A stretch of DNA of 13,295 nucleotides from NCBI GenBank assembly GCA_007116835.1, contig SKHS01000144.1, positions 1 to 13,295 of the forward strand. The letters are read 5' to 3'. The notes below the pieces were generated by a model, which had not been told where the DNA came from, did no database searches, and saw only the letters and a program-made list of their open reading frames with translations. Source of the stretch: Halomonas sp. (GTDB taxonomy: Bacteria; Pseudomonadota; Gammaproteobacteria; Pseudomonadales; Halomonadaceae). This document shows, piece by piece, positions 7,374-13,295 of this stretch (positions are counted from its first letter, which is position 1; each line of letters starts with the position of its first letter). The position numbers and the translations under genes were made by a program.

Positions 7374-7718
7374 TCAGCGAAAGGCGATGCGCGTGCCATA
7401 GGTGAGCATTTCATCCGGTGTTATCGCTTTGCCCTCTACGCCGATCATTTCATCACCACACTGGTCGGCAAAGGTAAGCACACCGTGGGTCAGCCCTAGC
7501 TGGCCAAGGGTATCGCGAATTTCGCCGGTGCCTAAAAAGGTGCTGACGTGGCCTTCGTTATTGCACAGGTCGGACACGCCGTTAGCATGATGAAAGCGAA
7601 CTTTGTAGATACCATCCATTGATTCAACTTCAACAATCGGTGAAAAGCCATTGTGTATGGCATGGGCCAATTGCTTTAACGTTAGGCGGTCGCCAAGGGT
7701 CATATCGATTGCAGTCAT
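7374..7718 (-). CDS. DUF6482-like small protein
   Basis: A 114-residue, acidic, soluble-looking protein with no signal peptide or membrane segment. It resembles small Pseudomonas/Halomonas proteins annotated DUF6482: a leading helix (LKQLAHAIHNG), then E32-S-M-D-G-I-Y38-K-V-R, a turn with L51 and G56, the helix EIRDTLGQLGL (66-76), and Q86-C-G-D-E-M-I-G93 near the end. The family has no known function. The ATG at 7718 is supported by GGAG (7725-7728 on the plus strand) at 6 bases; a second in-frame ATG five codons later is possible. It lies between the DUF2237 gene (142 bp upstream) and thiE on the same strand. I am sure it is a gene, less sure of the family name, which I give from memory of the motif pattern. 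Confidence 0.75.
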   Translation of the reverse strand: MTAIDMTLGDRLTLKQLAHAIHNGFSPIVEVESMDGIYKVRFHHANGVSDLCNNEGHVSTFLGTGEIRDTLGQLGLTHGVLTFADQCGDEMIGVEGKAITPDEMLTYGTRIAFR

Positions 7719-7812
7719 GACAAACTCCAGTTGGACGCCGTCAACGGGGCATCGCGAATATGAGGAATCAGAAAGGCGTTACTTCGCCTAACTGTAAAGG
7801 TGTTGAAATAGA

Positions 7813-7840
7813 AGTGTAGAGGGTTTGCATAGAATTTCCA
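7813..7840 (-). promoter_or_regulatory. Possible promoter of the DUF6482 gene
   Basis: On the minus strand TGGAAA (7835-7840, four of six to consensus) is followed after 16 bp by TACACT (7813-7818). This would give a leader of about 85 bases. The match is modest. Confidence 0.3.
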
Positions 7841-7860
7841 GGGCGGATGATGCACAAACC

Positions 7861-8235
7861 TTAATGAACAGCATCCAGTGCATGCTGCTGCAGCAATATC
7901 AGAGGAATAATTTCCAGTGTTTTTGCATTGGTGCCGGAAAGGATAACCGGCGGTGCTAGCCCTACCTGGGCGGCCTCCTGCCAGCGATGGGCGCACAAGC
8001 ACCAGCGGTCTCCAGGCATGAGGCCGGGGAAGCCATACTCGGGCCGTGGCGTCACCAAATCATTGCCCTGCGCCCTTGAAAACGCTAAAAATTCTTCAGT
8101 TACCATTGCGCACACCGAGTGCACGCCTGCATCATCAGGGCCAATGCGGCAAAAGCCATCGCGATAAAAACCGGTTTTCGGCGCATGGCAACAAGGCGTT
8201 AACGGTTCACCTAAGACATTGAGATCATGAAACAT
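7861..8235 (-). CDS. DUF2237 family cysteine-rich protein
   Basis: A 124-residue protein that follows the DUF2237 pattern throughout: NVLGEPLTPC at the start, TGFYRDGFCRIGPDDAGVHSVCA, EEFLAFSRAQGNDLVTPRPE, and YGFPGLMPGDRWCLCAHRW. Six cysteines (C15, C16, C29, C42, C79, C81) and several histidines make metal binding plausible, but the family's function is unknown. An open frame extends upstream to 8409, but that extension has no family-like sequence; I chose the ATG at 8235 because MFHDLNVLG matches the usual N terminus and length (~120-130) and a GAAGGTGG stretch lies just upstream. It is divergent from gloA, with 236 bp of shared upstream sequence. Family assignment is confident, function open. 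Confidence 0.88.
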   Translation of the reverse strand: MFHDLNVLGEPLTPCCHAPKTGFYRDGFCRIGPDDAGVHSVCAMVTEEFLAFSRAQGNDLVTPRPEYGFPGLMPGDRWCLCAHRWQEAAQVGLAPPVILSGTNAKTLEIIPLILLQQHALDAVH

Positions 8236-8471
8236 ACGGCCACCTTCTATGTGGGCTAGAATTATGCGGGCAGTGCCCACACTAGGTTGTTGCCAGGTCA
8301 CACAATACATGGGTGTTAGGTCACGCAAGCAACGTAAAGCCTTGTACGAAGTAACAGGTTTGTCAAAGTTTTGCGTAAAATAAGCGCCATGTCGAGCGCG
8401 TTTTTCCACCGTAGCGAGCGTTTTTAGCCGTATTTCTCAGCCGTATTTTTTAGCAGTAAAAGGAGAGCAGT

Positions 8472-9005
8472 ATGTCGTTTCAAGGTGAACAGCACCCAGG
8501 CGTTGCGCCTGTTGCACCGCAAACCCAAGGGTTTCGCTTAAATCACACCATGCTGCGGATAAAAGACCCAGAGCGCGCCCTGGCGTTTTACTCCCAGGTA
8601 TTTGGCATGCAAGTAGTGCGTCGGCTGGATTTTGAAGAGATGCAGTTTTCGCTCTATTTCCTCGCCAATGTGGAAGCCAGCGATAACGTGCCGGAAGACC
8701 CCCAGGCTCGTACTGCCTGGACATTTAGCCAAAAAGGTCTGCTAGAGCTGACCCATAACTGGGGCACCGAAAACCAGCAGGACTTCGCTTACCACGACGG
8801 TAATGCACAACCCCAAGGGTTTGGTCACATTTGTTTCAATGTACCTGATTTGGACGCTGCACAGGCGTGGTTTGATGCTCACGATGTGACCTTCGTTAAG
8901 CGTGCAGAGCAGGGAAAAATGAAGGATGTCATTTTCGTTAAAGACACAGATGGCTACTGGATTGAAGTGATTCAGGCAGACCGCATGGCGGCCATGGGCG
9001 ACTAA
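8472..9005 (+). CDS. gloA: Glyoxalase I (lactoylglutathione lyase)
   Basis: GloA isomerises the hemithioacetal of methylglyoxal and glutathione to S-lactoylglutathione, the first step of methylglyoxal detoxification in the cytoplasm. The 177-residue protein is the longer (~175-residue) form known from Pseudomonas and eukaryotes. The two VOC modules carry the four expected metal ligands: H25 (RLNHTMLRI), E92 (GLLELTHNWG), H119 (GFGHICFNV) and E165 (YWIEVIQ). The longer type, with the extra loop around residues 65-85 (PEDPQARTAW), is usually the zinc-activated class, while the short E. coli type uses nickel. AAAAGGAG (8458-8465) fixes the ATG. It forms a tight pair with the downstream DUF6164 gene, which starts one base after its stop. 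Confidence 0.95.
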   Translation: MSFQGEQHPGVAPVAPQTQGFRLNHTMLRIKDPERALAFYSQVFGMQVVRRLDFEEMQFSLYFLANVEASDNVPEDPQARTAWTFSQKGLLELTHNWGTENQQDFAYHDGNAQPQGFGHICFNVPDLDAAQAWFDAHDVTFVKRAEQGKMKDVIFVKDTDGYWIEVIQADRMAAMGD

Positions 9006-9006
9006 T

Positions 9007-9372
9007 ATGGCCCATTTACTCTTTCGGCTGCGCCACGTCACAGATGAAGAAGCGCTGGAAGTACGCCAACTGCTTGATGAACGTGGCTTTGATGTTTATG
9101 AAACCCAGGCGGGCTTTTTCCGCCTGGGTGTTGATGCCATTTGGCTGCGTAACCCCCATCAGCGTGAAGCGGCGGAAGCCGCCCTGGCCGAGTATCAGGA
9201 CGAGCGCCAAGCGAAAGCACGCCAAGAGCATGAAGAGGCCGTTGCCCGTGGAGACGCGCCAACGTTATGGAAACGCCTAATGGCGCACCCTCTTCAAGTG
9301 ATACTGGTGATGGTGGCCGTCACCATGATTGTGCTGTTAACCCTGCTGCCATTTCTTGGCTTCATTGGCTGA
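9007..9372 (+). CDS. DUF6164 family small membrane protein
   Basis: A 121-residue protein. Residues 1-48 form a small alpha/beta domain (HLLFRLRHVTDEEALEVRQL, then VYETQAGFFRLGVDAIWL) reminiscent of DUF2007-like signal-transducing folds; residues 50-82 are a highly charged helix rich in A, E, Q and R; residues 94-121 form one hydrophobic segment (VILVMVAVTMIVLLTLL), so it is probably a tail-anchored inner-membrane protein. The pattern matches proteins annotated DUF6164, of unknown function. It starts one base after the gloA stop and has only a weak GGGCG as ribosome-binding site, so translation is likely coupled to gloA. Its last 36 bp overlap the convergent cupin gene. Family name is from memory. 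Confidence 0.8.
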   Translation: MAHLLFRLRHVTDEEALEVRQLLDERGFDVYETQAGFFRLGVDAIWLRNPHQREAAEAALAEYQDERQAKARQEHEEAVARGDAPTLWKRLMAHPLQVILVMVAVTMIVLLTLLPFLGFIG

Positions 9373-10026
9373 CAGATGGCCACGCTTTAGGTACAACTGC
9401 ACACCTTCGCTACCTGCGCGCAGTGTCAGCGCTGTACCCGGTGGGTAGCGACACCAGCTGCCCACCGGGTACTCTGCCTCGTTATCCTTGACCGTCCCTT
9501 CCAACACGAAAATCTCCAACCCGCCACTAAGTGAAGGGTACGAAACAACCGTGTTCGCCTCCCAGCGCTCTAAGCTGACGCGCTCAGTGCGGTAGGTGTG
9601 CAGCATTTTATAGGTAATGCCAGTGCGACGGTCGGGTTGCCAGGGCAGACGATGCGCTGGTACAGCCAGCTGCAGGATATCGTTTGCATCAAATTGATGA
9701 AGTTTTACCAGAATCAGCGCGCCTTCTTCCCCGATGTGAGGCGTATGGCCAGTGCCAATCGGGTTGCGTAGGTAGCTACCTGCTGGATAACGGCCATGCT
9801 CGTCTGCAAACACGCCTTCAAGCACCAAAATTTCTTCACCGCCACCGTGGGTGTGTCGGCTGAACTGACTGTTAGGCGCGTAGCGCACCAGGCTCGTTGC
9901 CCTAGCAACCTCATCGCCAATGCGGTCAAGCATCATGCGTTCAACGCCAGCGCTTGGAGAGTTGACCCAGTGGTATCGCTCAGGTGTGACACAGGCAAAG
10001 TGGCTAAAATCGGCGTTCAGGCGCAT
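9337..10026 (-). CDS. ChrR-like double-cupin domain protein
   Basis: A 229-residue soluble protein of two cupin halves. The first (about 45-115) has the metal motif H58-T-H60-G-G-G-E64 followed by a histidine near residue 93 (GTGHTPH), the HxHxxxE...H pattern of the zinc cupin domain of the anti-sigma factor ChrR. The second half (about 155-220: GGLEIFVLEGTVKDNEAEYP and GSWCRYPPGT) repeats the fold but lacks the histidine ligands. The zinc anti-sigma domain of ChrR and any adjacent sigma factor are absent, so it is a stand-alone cupin, possibly an enzyme or oxidative-stress sensor; I cannot say which. An upstream ATG at 10104 would add 26 unrelated residues; I prefer 10026 (MRLNADFSHFACV), though its ribosome-binding site is weak. 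It overlaps the convergent DUF6164 gene by 36 bp. Confidence 0.85.
   Translation of the reverse strand: MRLNADFSHFACVTPERYHWVNSPSAGVERMMLDRIGDEVARATSLVRYAPNSQFSRHTHGGGEEILVLEGVFADEHGRYPAGSYLRNPIGTGHTPHIGEEGALILVKLHQFDANDILQLAVPAHRLPWQPDRRTGITYKMLHTYRTERVSLERWEANTVVSYPSLSGGLEIFVLEGTVKDNEAEYPVGSWCRYPPGTALTLRAGSEGVQLYLKRGHLSANEAKKWQQG
9434..9472 (-). repeat. Perfect 12-bp inverted repeat inside the cupin gene
   Basis: GTACCCGGTGGG (9434-9445) and CCCACCGGGTAC (9461-9472) are perfect inverted repeats with a 15-base loop. They encode the EYPVGSWCRYPPGT turn of the second cupin half, so the two arms fall on the similar codons of YPVG and YPPGT. The hairpin also lies 61 bp beyond the stop of the convergent DUF6164 gene. 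No T-tract follows on either side. Confidence 0.8.
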
Positions 10027-10102
10027 GGTGTTGGCTCTTTGCAGTGGTAAAAAACAACGCGGTGGTGCCAAGTCTCCCCATCCCCAAGGCAAAATGCAAC
10101 GC

Positions 10103-10129
10103 AAAAAAATACCGCCCGTGGGCGGTATT
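10103..10129 (-). terminator. Intrinsic terminator of the znu operon
   Basis: On the minus strand, the arms at 10120-10129 (AATACCGCCC) and 10108-10117 (GGGCGGTATT) form a 9-10 bp stem with a very small loop, running into seven T (complement of A7 at 10103-10109). It begins 19 bp after the znuA stop codon. Confidence 0.9.
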
Positions 10130-10148
10130 CAAAAGTTTACATTTACGC

Positions 10149-11282
<1,134 letters not shown>

Positions 11283-11323
11283 ACAGCACTCCTTACCAGT
11301 TAAGTAATAAAACGTGATGGCAC

Positions 11324-12205
11324 CTATTCAAGCGCAAGCGGCGTTGTTTTACGCCGCAGCTTAGCGGCTAAGCTGTGGTAGCGGCCGAACAGTGCCGACA
11401 GTAGATAGCCCACCCCAGCCAGCAAAATAATGCTGGGCCCAGAGGGAATATCCAGATGAAACGAGAGCAGAAGTCCGCCGGTGCTTGCGATCATTGCCAA
11501 CACAATCGCAATGCCGATCAAGCCCTCAAGGCGCTTGCTCCAAAAACGTGCCGATGTCGCGGGTAGCATCATCAAACCCACCGCCATCAGCGTGCCTAAC
11601 GTTTGAAATCCAGCGGTTAAGTTAAGTACCAAAAGCCCTAAGAAGACGCTGTGAACCCAACCACTGCGACGGCTTTGCCCACGCAAAAACAAAGGGTCCA
11701 AGCACTCCACCACCAGCGCACGGAAAACAATCGCCAGAATAATCACAATCAGCGTGCTGATAGAGGCAATCAACAGCAGCGCAGTGGAGTTAATCGCTAA
11801 AATCGAGCCAAACAGCACATGGGTAAGGTCCACACTGCTACCACCTATCGAAATCAGCATGACCCCCGCCGCCAGCGAGATAATAAAAAAGCTCGCCATG
11901 GCAGCATCTTCCCGCTGGCCACCCATTTTCGATACCGCCCCCGCCAACAACGCCACCAGCAGGCCAAACAGCACACCGCCAGCGCTCATAATGGGAAGTG
12001 AAAAGCCCGCCAACAGAAAGCCCAGCGCCACGCCCGGCAAAATTGCATGGGCCATCGCATCGCCAATCAGACTCATACCGCGTAGCACCAAAAATACCCC
12101 AAGAGGCGGCGCAGCTAATGACAGTGCCAATCCACCCACCACGGCACGACGCATAAAGCCATAATCGAAAGGTGCCACGAACCATGCATCAAGCAGTGCC
12201 AGCAT
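11324..12205 (-). CDS. znuB: Zinc ABC transporter permease
   Basis: ZnuB forms the inner-membrane channel of the transporter. The 293-residue protein is almost wholly hydrophobic with about eight to nine membrane helices and belongs to the ABC-3 permease family: GVFLVLRGMSLIGDAMAHAI (about 37-56) is the conserved segment of this family, followed by LPGVALGFLL; FQTLGTLMAVGLMMLPA (about 203-219) is the second conserved block. The ATG at 12205 follows AGGGGGG (12210-12216 plus strand) and overlaps the end of znuC by 17 bp, implying translational coupling. The C-terminal tail (KLRRKTTPLALE) is cytoplasmic and basic. The family also includes manganese and iron permeases; zinc is inferred from the operon. 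Confidence 0.93.
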   Translation of the reverse strand: MLALLDAWFVAPFDYGFMRRAVVGGLALSLAAPPLGVFLVLRGMSLIGDAMAHAILPGVALGFLLAGFSLPIMSAGGVLFGLLVALLAGAVSKMGGQREDAAMASFFIISLAAGVMLISIGGSSVDLTHVLFGSILAINSTALLLIASISTLIVIILAIVFRALVVECLDPLFLRGQSRRSGWVHSVFLGLLVLNLTAGFQTLGTLMAVGLMMLPATSARFWSKRLEGLIGIAIVLAMIASTGGLLLSFHLDIPSGPSIILLAGVGYLLSALFGRYHSLAAKLRRKTTPLALE

Positions 12206-12923
12206 GACGCCCCCCTAAAGCAAACGGTATGACCTGAGCGGGTGCATGCTGATGGTTCAGCTCGCTAGGGGCGACCCAGCGAGCATGCCCACCATTTAAC
12301 ATCAACACTTCATCGGCTAAGCGGCTTAGGTGATCCATATCGTGCAGGACAACAATGATGGTTGCGCCGTCATCGGCCATTTGGCGCAAAATACGGATTA
12401 AAATATCCACTGTTTCGCTATCGACATTGGCAAACGGTTCATCTAGTAGCAGCAGAGCTGCCTCCTGCATCAGCGTGCGGCCAATCAGTGCCCGCTGGCG
12501 CTGCCCACCGGAAAGCTCGCCCAACGGACGGTGGGCTAAATGCGAAATGCCCAAGCGCGCCATAATGTCGCGACCCTTACGATAATGCGCCGCGCAGTAG
12601 CCCTTCAGTGCACCGTGGCTTGGCCAGCTGCCGGTCATTACCAGCTCTTCCACGCTCATCGGAAAAGTCAGGTCTAACGCCAGTTGTTGAGGCAGCCACG
12701 CACGGCGTGCTTTATCAACAGTGCAGACCACTTCACCACTAATTGGCCGAAGCTCGCCCATAATGGCTTGAATCAACGTGCTTTTACCGACCCCATTGGC
12801 ACCAATCAGCGCCGTAATAGCCCCCGGCGTTATGTCACCATCCACGTGTTCCAACACCGTACGCCCACCTTGGGCAAGATGCAGATCATGCAACTGAAGG
12901 CGTGAAAGTGAACGCTCACTCAT
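12189..12923 (-). CDS. znuC: Zinc ABC transporter ATP-binding protein
   Basis: ZnuC hydrolyses ATP to drive zinc import. The 244-residue protein has all ABC motifs: Walker A GANGVGKST (41-49), Q-loop in WLPQQ (Q79/Q80), signature LSGGQ (137-141), Walker B ALLLLDEP (156-163) with D-loop NVD, and the switch histidine H194 (VVLHDMDHL). I chose the ATG at 12923 because it forms an ATGA overlap with the stop of the small upstream gene and has GGTGG five bases ahead. An in-frame upstream start (GTG at 12959) would add 12 residues that overlap the peptide gene. The 3' end overlaps znuB by 17 bp. E. coli ZnuC is about 251 residues, so the length is normal. Confidence 0.93.
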   Translation of the reverse strand: MSERSLSRLQLHDLHLAQGGRTVLEHVDGDITPGAITALIGANGVGKSTLIQAIMGELRPISGEVVCTVDKARRAWLPQQLALDLTFPMSVEELVMTGSWPSHGALKGYCAAHYRKGRDIMARLGISHLAHRPLGELSGGQRQRALIGRTLMQEAALLLLDEPFANVDSETVDILIRILRQMADDGATIIVVLHDMDHLSRLADEVLMLNGGHARWVAPSELNHQHAPAQVIPFALGGRHAGTA

Positions 12924-13069
12924 AGTGGCCACCCGCTGGCCCATACAACCAACCCCCACAGTGCCAGCAATGGCAGCGCCACTAAGCCCAACCGTTTAGC
13001 CGCAGAAAGCGACATCAGCGAAAAATGACAAGGACCTTCCTTGTTATGGCGATGCATACGCTCACTCAT
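12920..13069 (-). CDS. Small membrane peptide coupled to znuC
   Basis: A 49-residue open frame (MSERMHRHNKEGPCHFS..., 50 codons) not normally listed with znu genes. Residues 1-26 are polar and basic and include H6, H8, C14 and H15, possible metal ligands; residues 27-47 form one hydrophobic helix (LGLVALPLLALWGLVVW), ending GWPL. It has a good ribosome-binding site, GAGGA (13076-13080 plus strand), 6 bases before the ATG. Its TGA overlaps the znuC start as ATGA, and it is the first frame after the putative Zur-regulated promoter. These three facts favour a real gene. I do not recognise the family. It could be a small accessory subunit of the transporter, a metal sensor peptide, or a leader whose translation serves to load ribosomes onto znuC. 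Confidence 0.65.
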   Translation of the reverse strand: MSERMHRHNKEGPCHFSLMSLSAAKRLGLVALPLLALWGLVVWASGWPL

Positions 13070-13090
13070 TGAGAGTCCTCACAGCGAATA

Positions 13091-13113
13091 AATAAGTTAT
13101 AACATAACATTAA
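13091..13113 (-). promoter_or_regulatory. Putative Zur operator
   Basis: A 23-bp AT-rich pseudopalindrome. Its minus-strand core, TGTTATGTTATAACT, matches 12 of 14 defined positions of the gammaproteobacterial Zur core TGTTATANTATAACA as I remember it. It lies 22 bp before the first gene of the znu operon and overlaps the -10 box, so zinc-bound Zur would block transcription when zinc is sufficient. Confidence 0.75.
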
Positions 13114-13123
13114 GTAAAACCAA
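13096..13123 (-). promoter_or_regulatory. Promoter of the znu operon
   Basis: On the minus strand TTGGTT (13118-13123) is followed after 16 bp by TATAAC (13096-13101, five of six to consensus). The leader to the peptide ATG would be about 20 bases. The -10 box sits inside the putative Zur operator. Confidence 0.5.
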
Positions 13124-13295
13124 AAAAGAGGCGATATTTTACGCGCTCCAACGGTGCTGACAATGTTAAATCGTACGGGCACCGCTAAGGAACCGCTGAT
13201 CAATTCGTCTCTGAGCGGCTGAAGCGCTCAGGGCGGCATATTCACCGCGTCAACGGTCACTTTCTGGCCACTGGAGGTGGCCTTTTTACCCTGGC
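13124..13295. other. Unassigned window end, possible insertion-sequence edge
   Basis: No gene can be assigned here. A minus-strand frame enters from the right edge and ends at TGA 13228-13230 with the residues GKKATSSGQKVTVDAVNMPP, which could be the C terminus of a protein. Just beyond it are a 7-bp hairpin, CTGAGCG/CGCTCAG (13211-13231), and the stretch AAGGAACCGCTGATCAATTC (13189-13208), which reminds me of ends of IS5-type elements. The zur gene, often divergent from znuCB in gammaproteobacteria, is not seen. The IS idea is a recollection, not a match I could test. Confidence 0.25.
13266..13287 (+). terminator. Stem-loop with T-tract at window end
   Basis: GGCCAC (13266-13271) pairs with GTGGCC (13277-13282) around a 5-base loop and is followed by five T. 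It looks like a plus-strand terminator, yet no plus-strand gene precedes it; the same bases may instead be coding on the minus strand. Treat as a structure of unclear role. Confidence 0.35.

Noticed and set aside
7715..8002. Minus-strand 95-codon frame between the DUF6482 and DUF2237 genes
   Set aside because: It overlaps the DUF2237 coding region in another frame, has no ribosome-binding site and shows no family-like sequence.
8236..8409. N-terminal extension of the DUF2237 protein by 58 residues
   Set aside because: The extension does not resemble the family, whereas the start at 8235 gives the usual length and N terminus.
10027..10104. Extended start for the cupin protein at 10104
   Set aside because: The extra 26 residues run through the stretch beside the znu terminator and have no cupin similarity.

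Overview
The window looks like a chromosomal segment of a moderately GC-rich gammaproteobacterium, most likely a member of the Halomonadaceae (Halomonas or a close relative). Three things point that way: the rpsK-rpsD-rpoA-rplQ order at the end of the alpha ribosomal operon, gammaproteobacterial-type protein sequences (S4, RpoA, TrhP) with an acid-rich linker in RpoA, and the set of small DUF proteins (DUF6482, DUF6164). This is a judgement from remembered family sequences; no search was run.

Region 1 (1-2593, + strand) is the distal alpha operon: 3' part of rpsK, then rpsD, rpoA and rplQ, closed by a clear intrinsic terminator. The rpsD-rpoA gap is 125 bp and carries a strong hairpin. Region 2 (2739-5092, + strand) holds a secreted D,D-carboxypeptidase with a C-terminal SPOR domain and its own terminator. 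It is followed by an EamA/DMT-type transporter whose reading frame is broken at a run of eight G; one G fewer restores a full-length 291-residue protein, so this is a pseudogene, a sequencing error or a phase-variable gene. Region 3 (5200-6648, + strand) is trhP (yegQ), a tRNA U34 hydroxylation protein, behind a promoter with a consensus -10 box.

Region 4 (6665-8235, - strand) has thiE (thiamine phosphate synthase), a DUF6482 protein and a cysteine-rich DUF2237 protein. Region 5 (8472-9372, + strand) is gloA (glyoxalase I) followed, one base later, by a small DUF6164 protein with one membrane segment. Region 6 (9337-10026, - strand) is a ChrR-like double-cupin protein whose 3' end overlaps the DUF6164 gene by 36 bp and carries a perfect 12-bp inverted repeat.

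Region 7 (10103-13123, - strand) is a zinc-uptake operon: a putative Zur operator over a promoter, an overlooked 49-residue membrane peptide, znuC, znuB and znuA, then a terminator. Consecutive genes are coupled (ATGA overlap, 17-bp overlap, 41-bp gap). ZnuA has two histidine/aspartate-rich arrays built from tandem DNA repeats (seven 21-bp units inside, seven 6-bp units near the C terminus). The last ~170 bp (13124-13295) holds no gene I can assign; it has a stem-loop with a T-tract and may be the edge of an insertion sequence.

The most interesting points are the peptide coupled to znuC, the repeat-built metal arrays of ZnuA, the G8-interrupted transporter, the carboxypeptidase-SPOR fusion and the hairpins at rpsD-rpoA and in the cupin gene. 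I see no CRISPR array, tRNA, rRNA or defence system.
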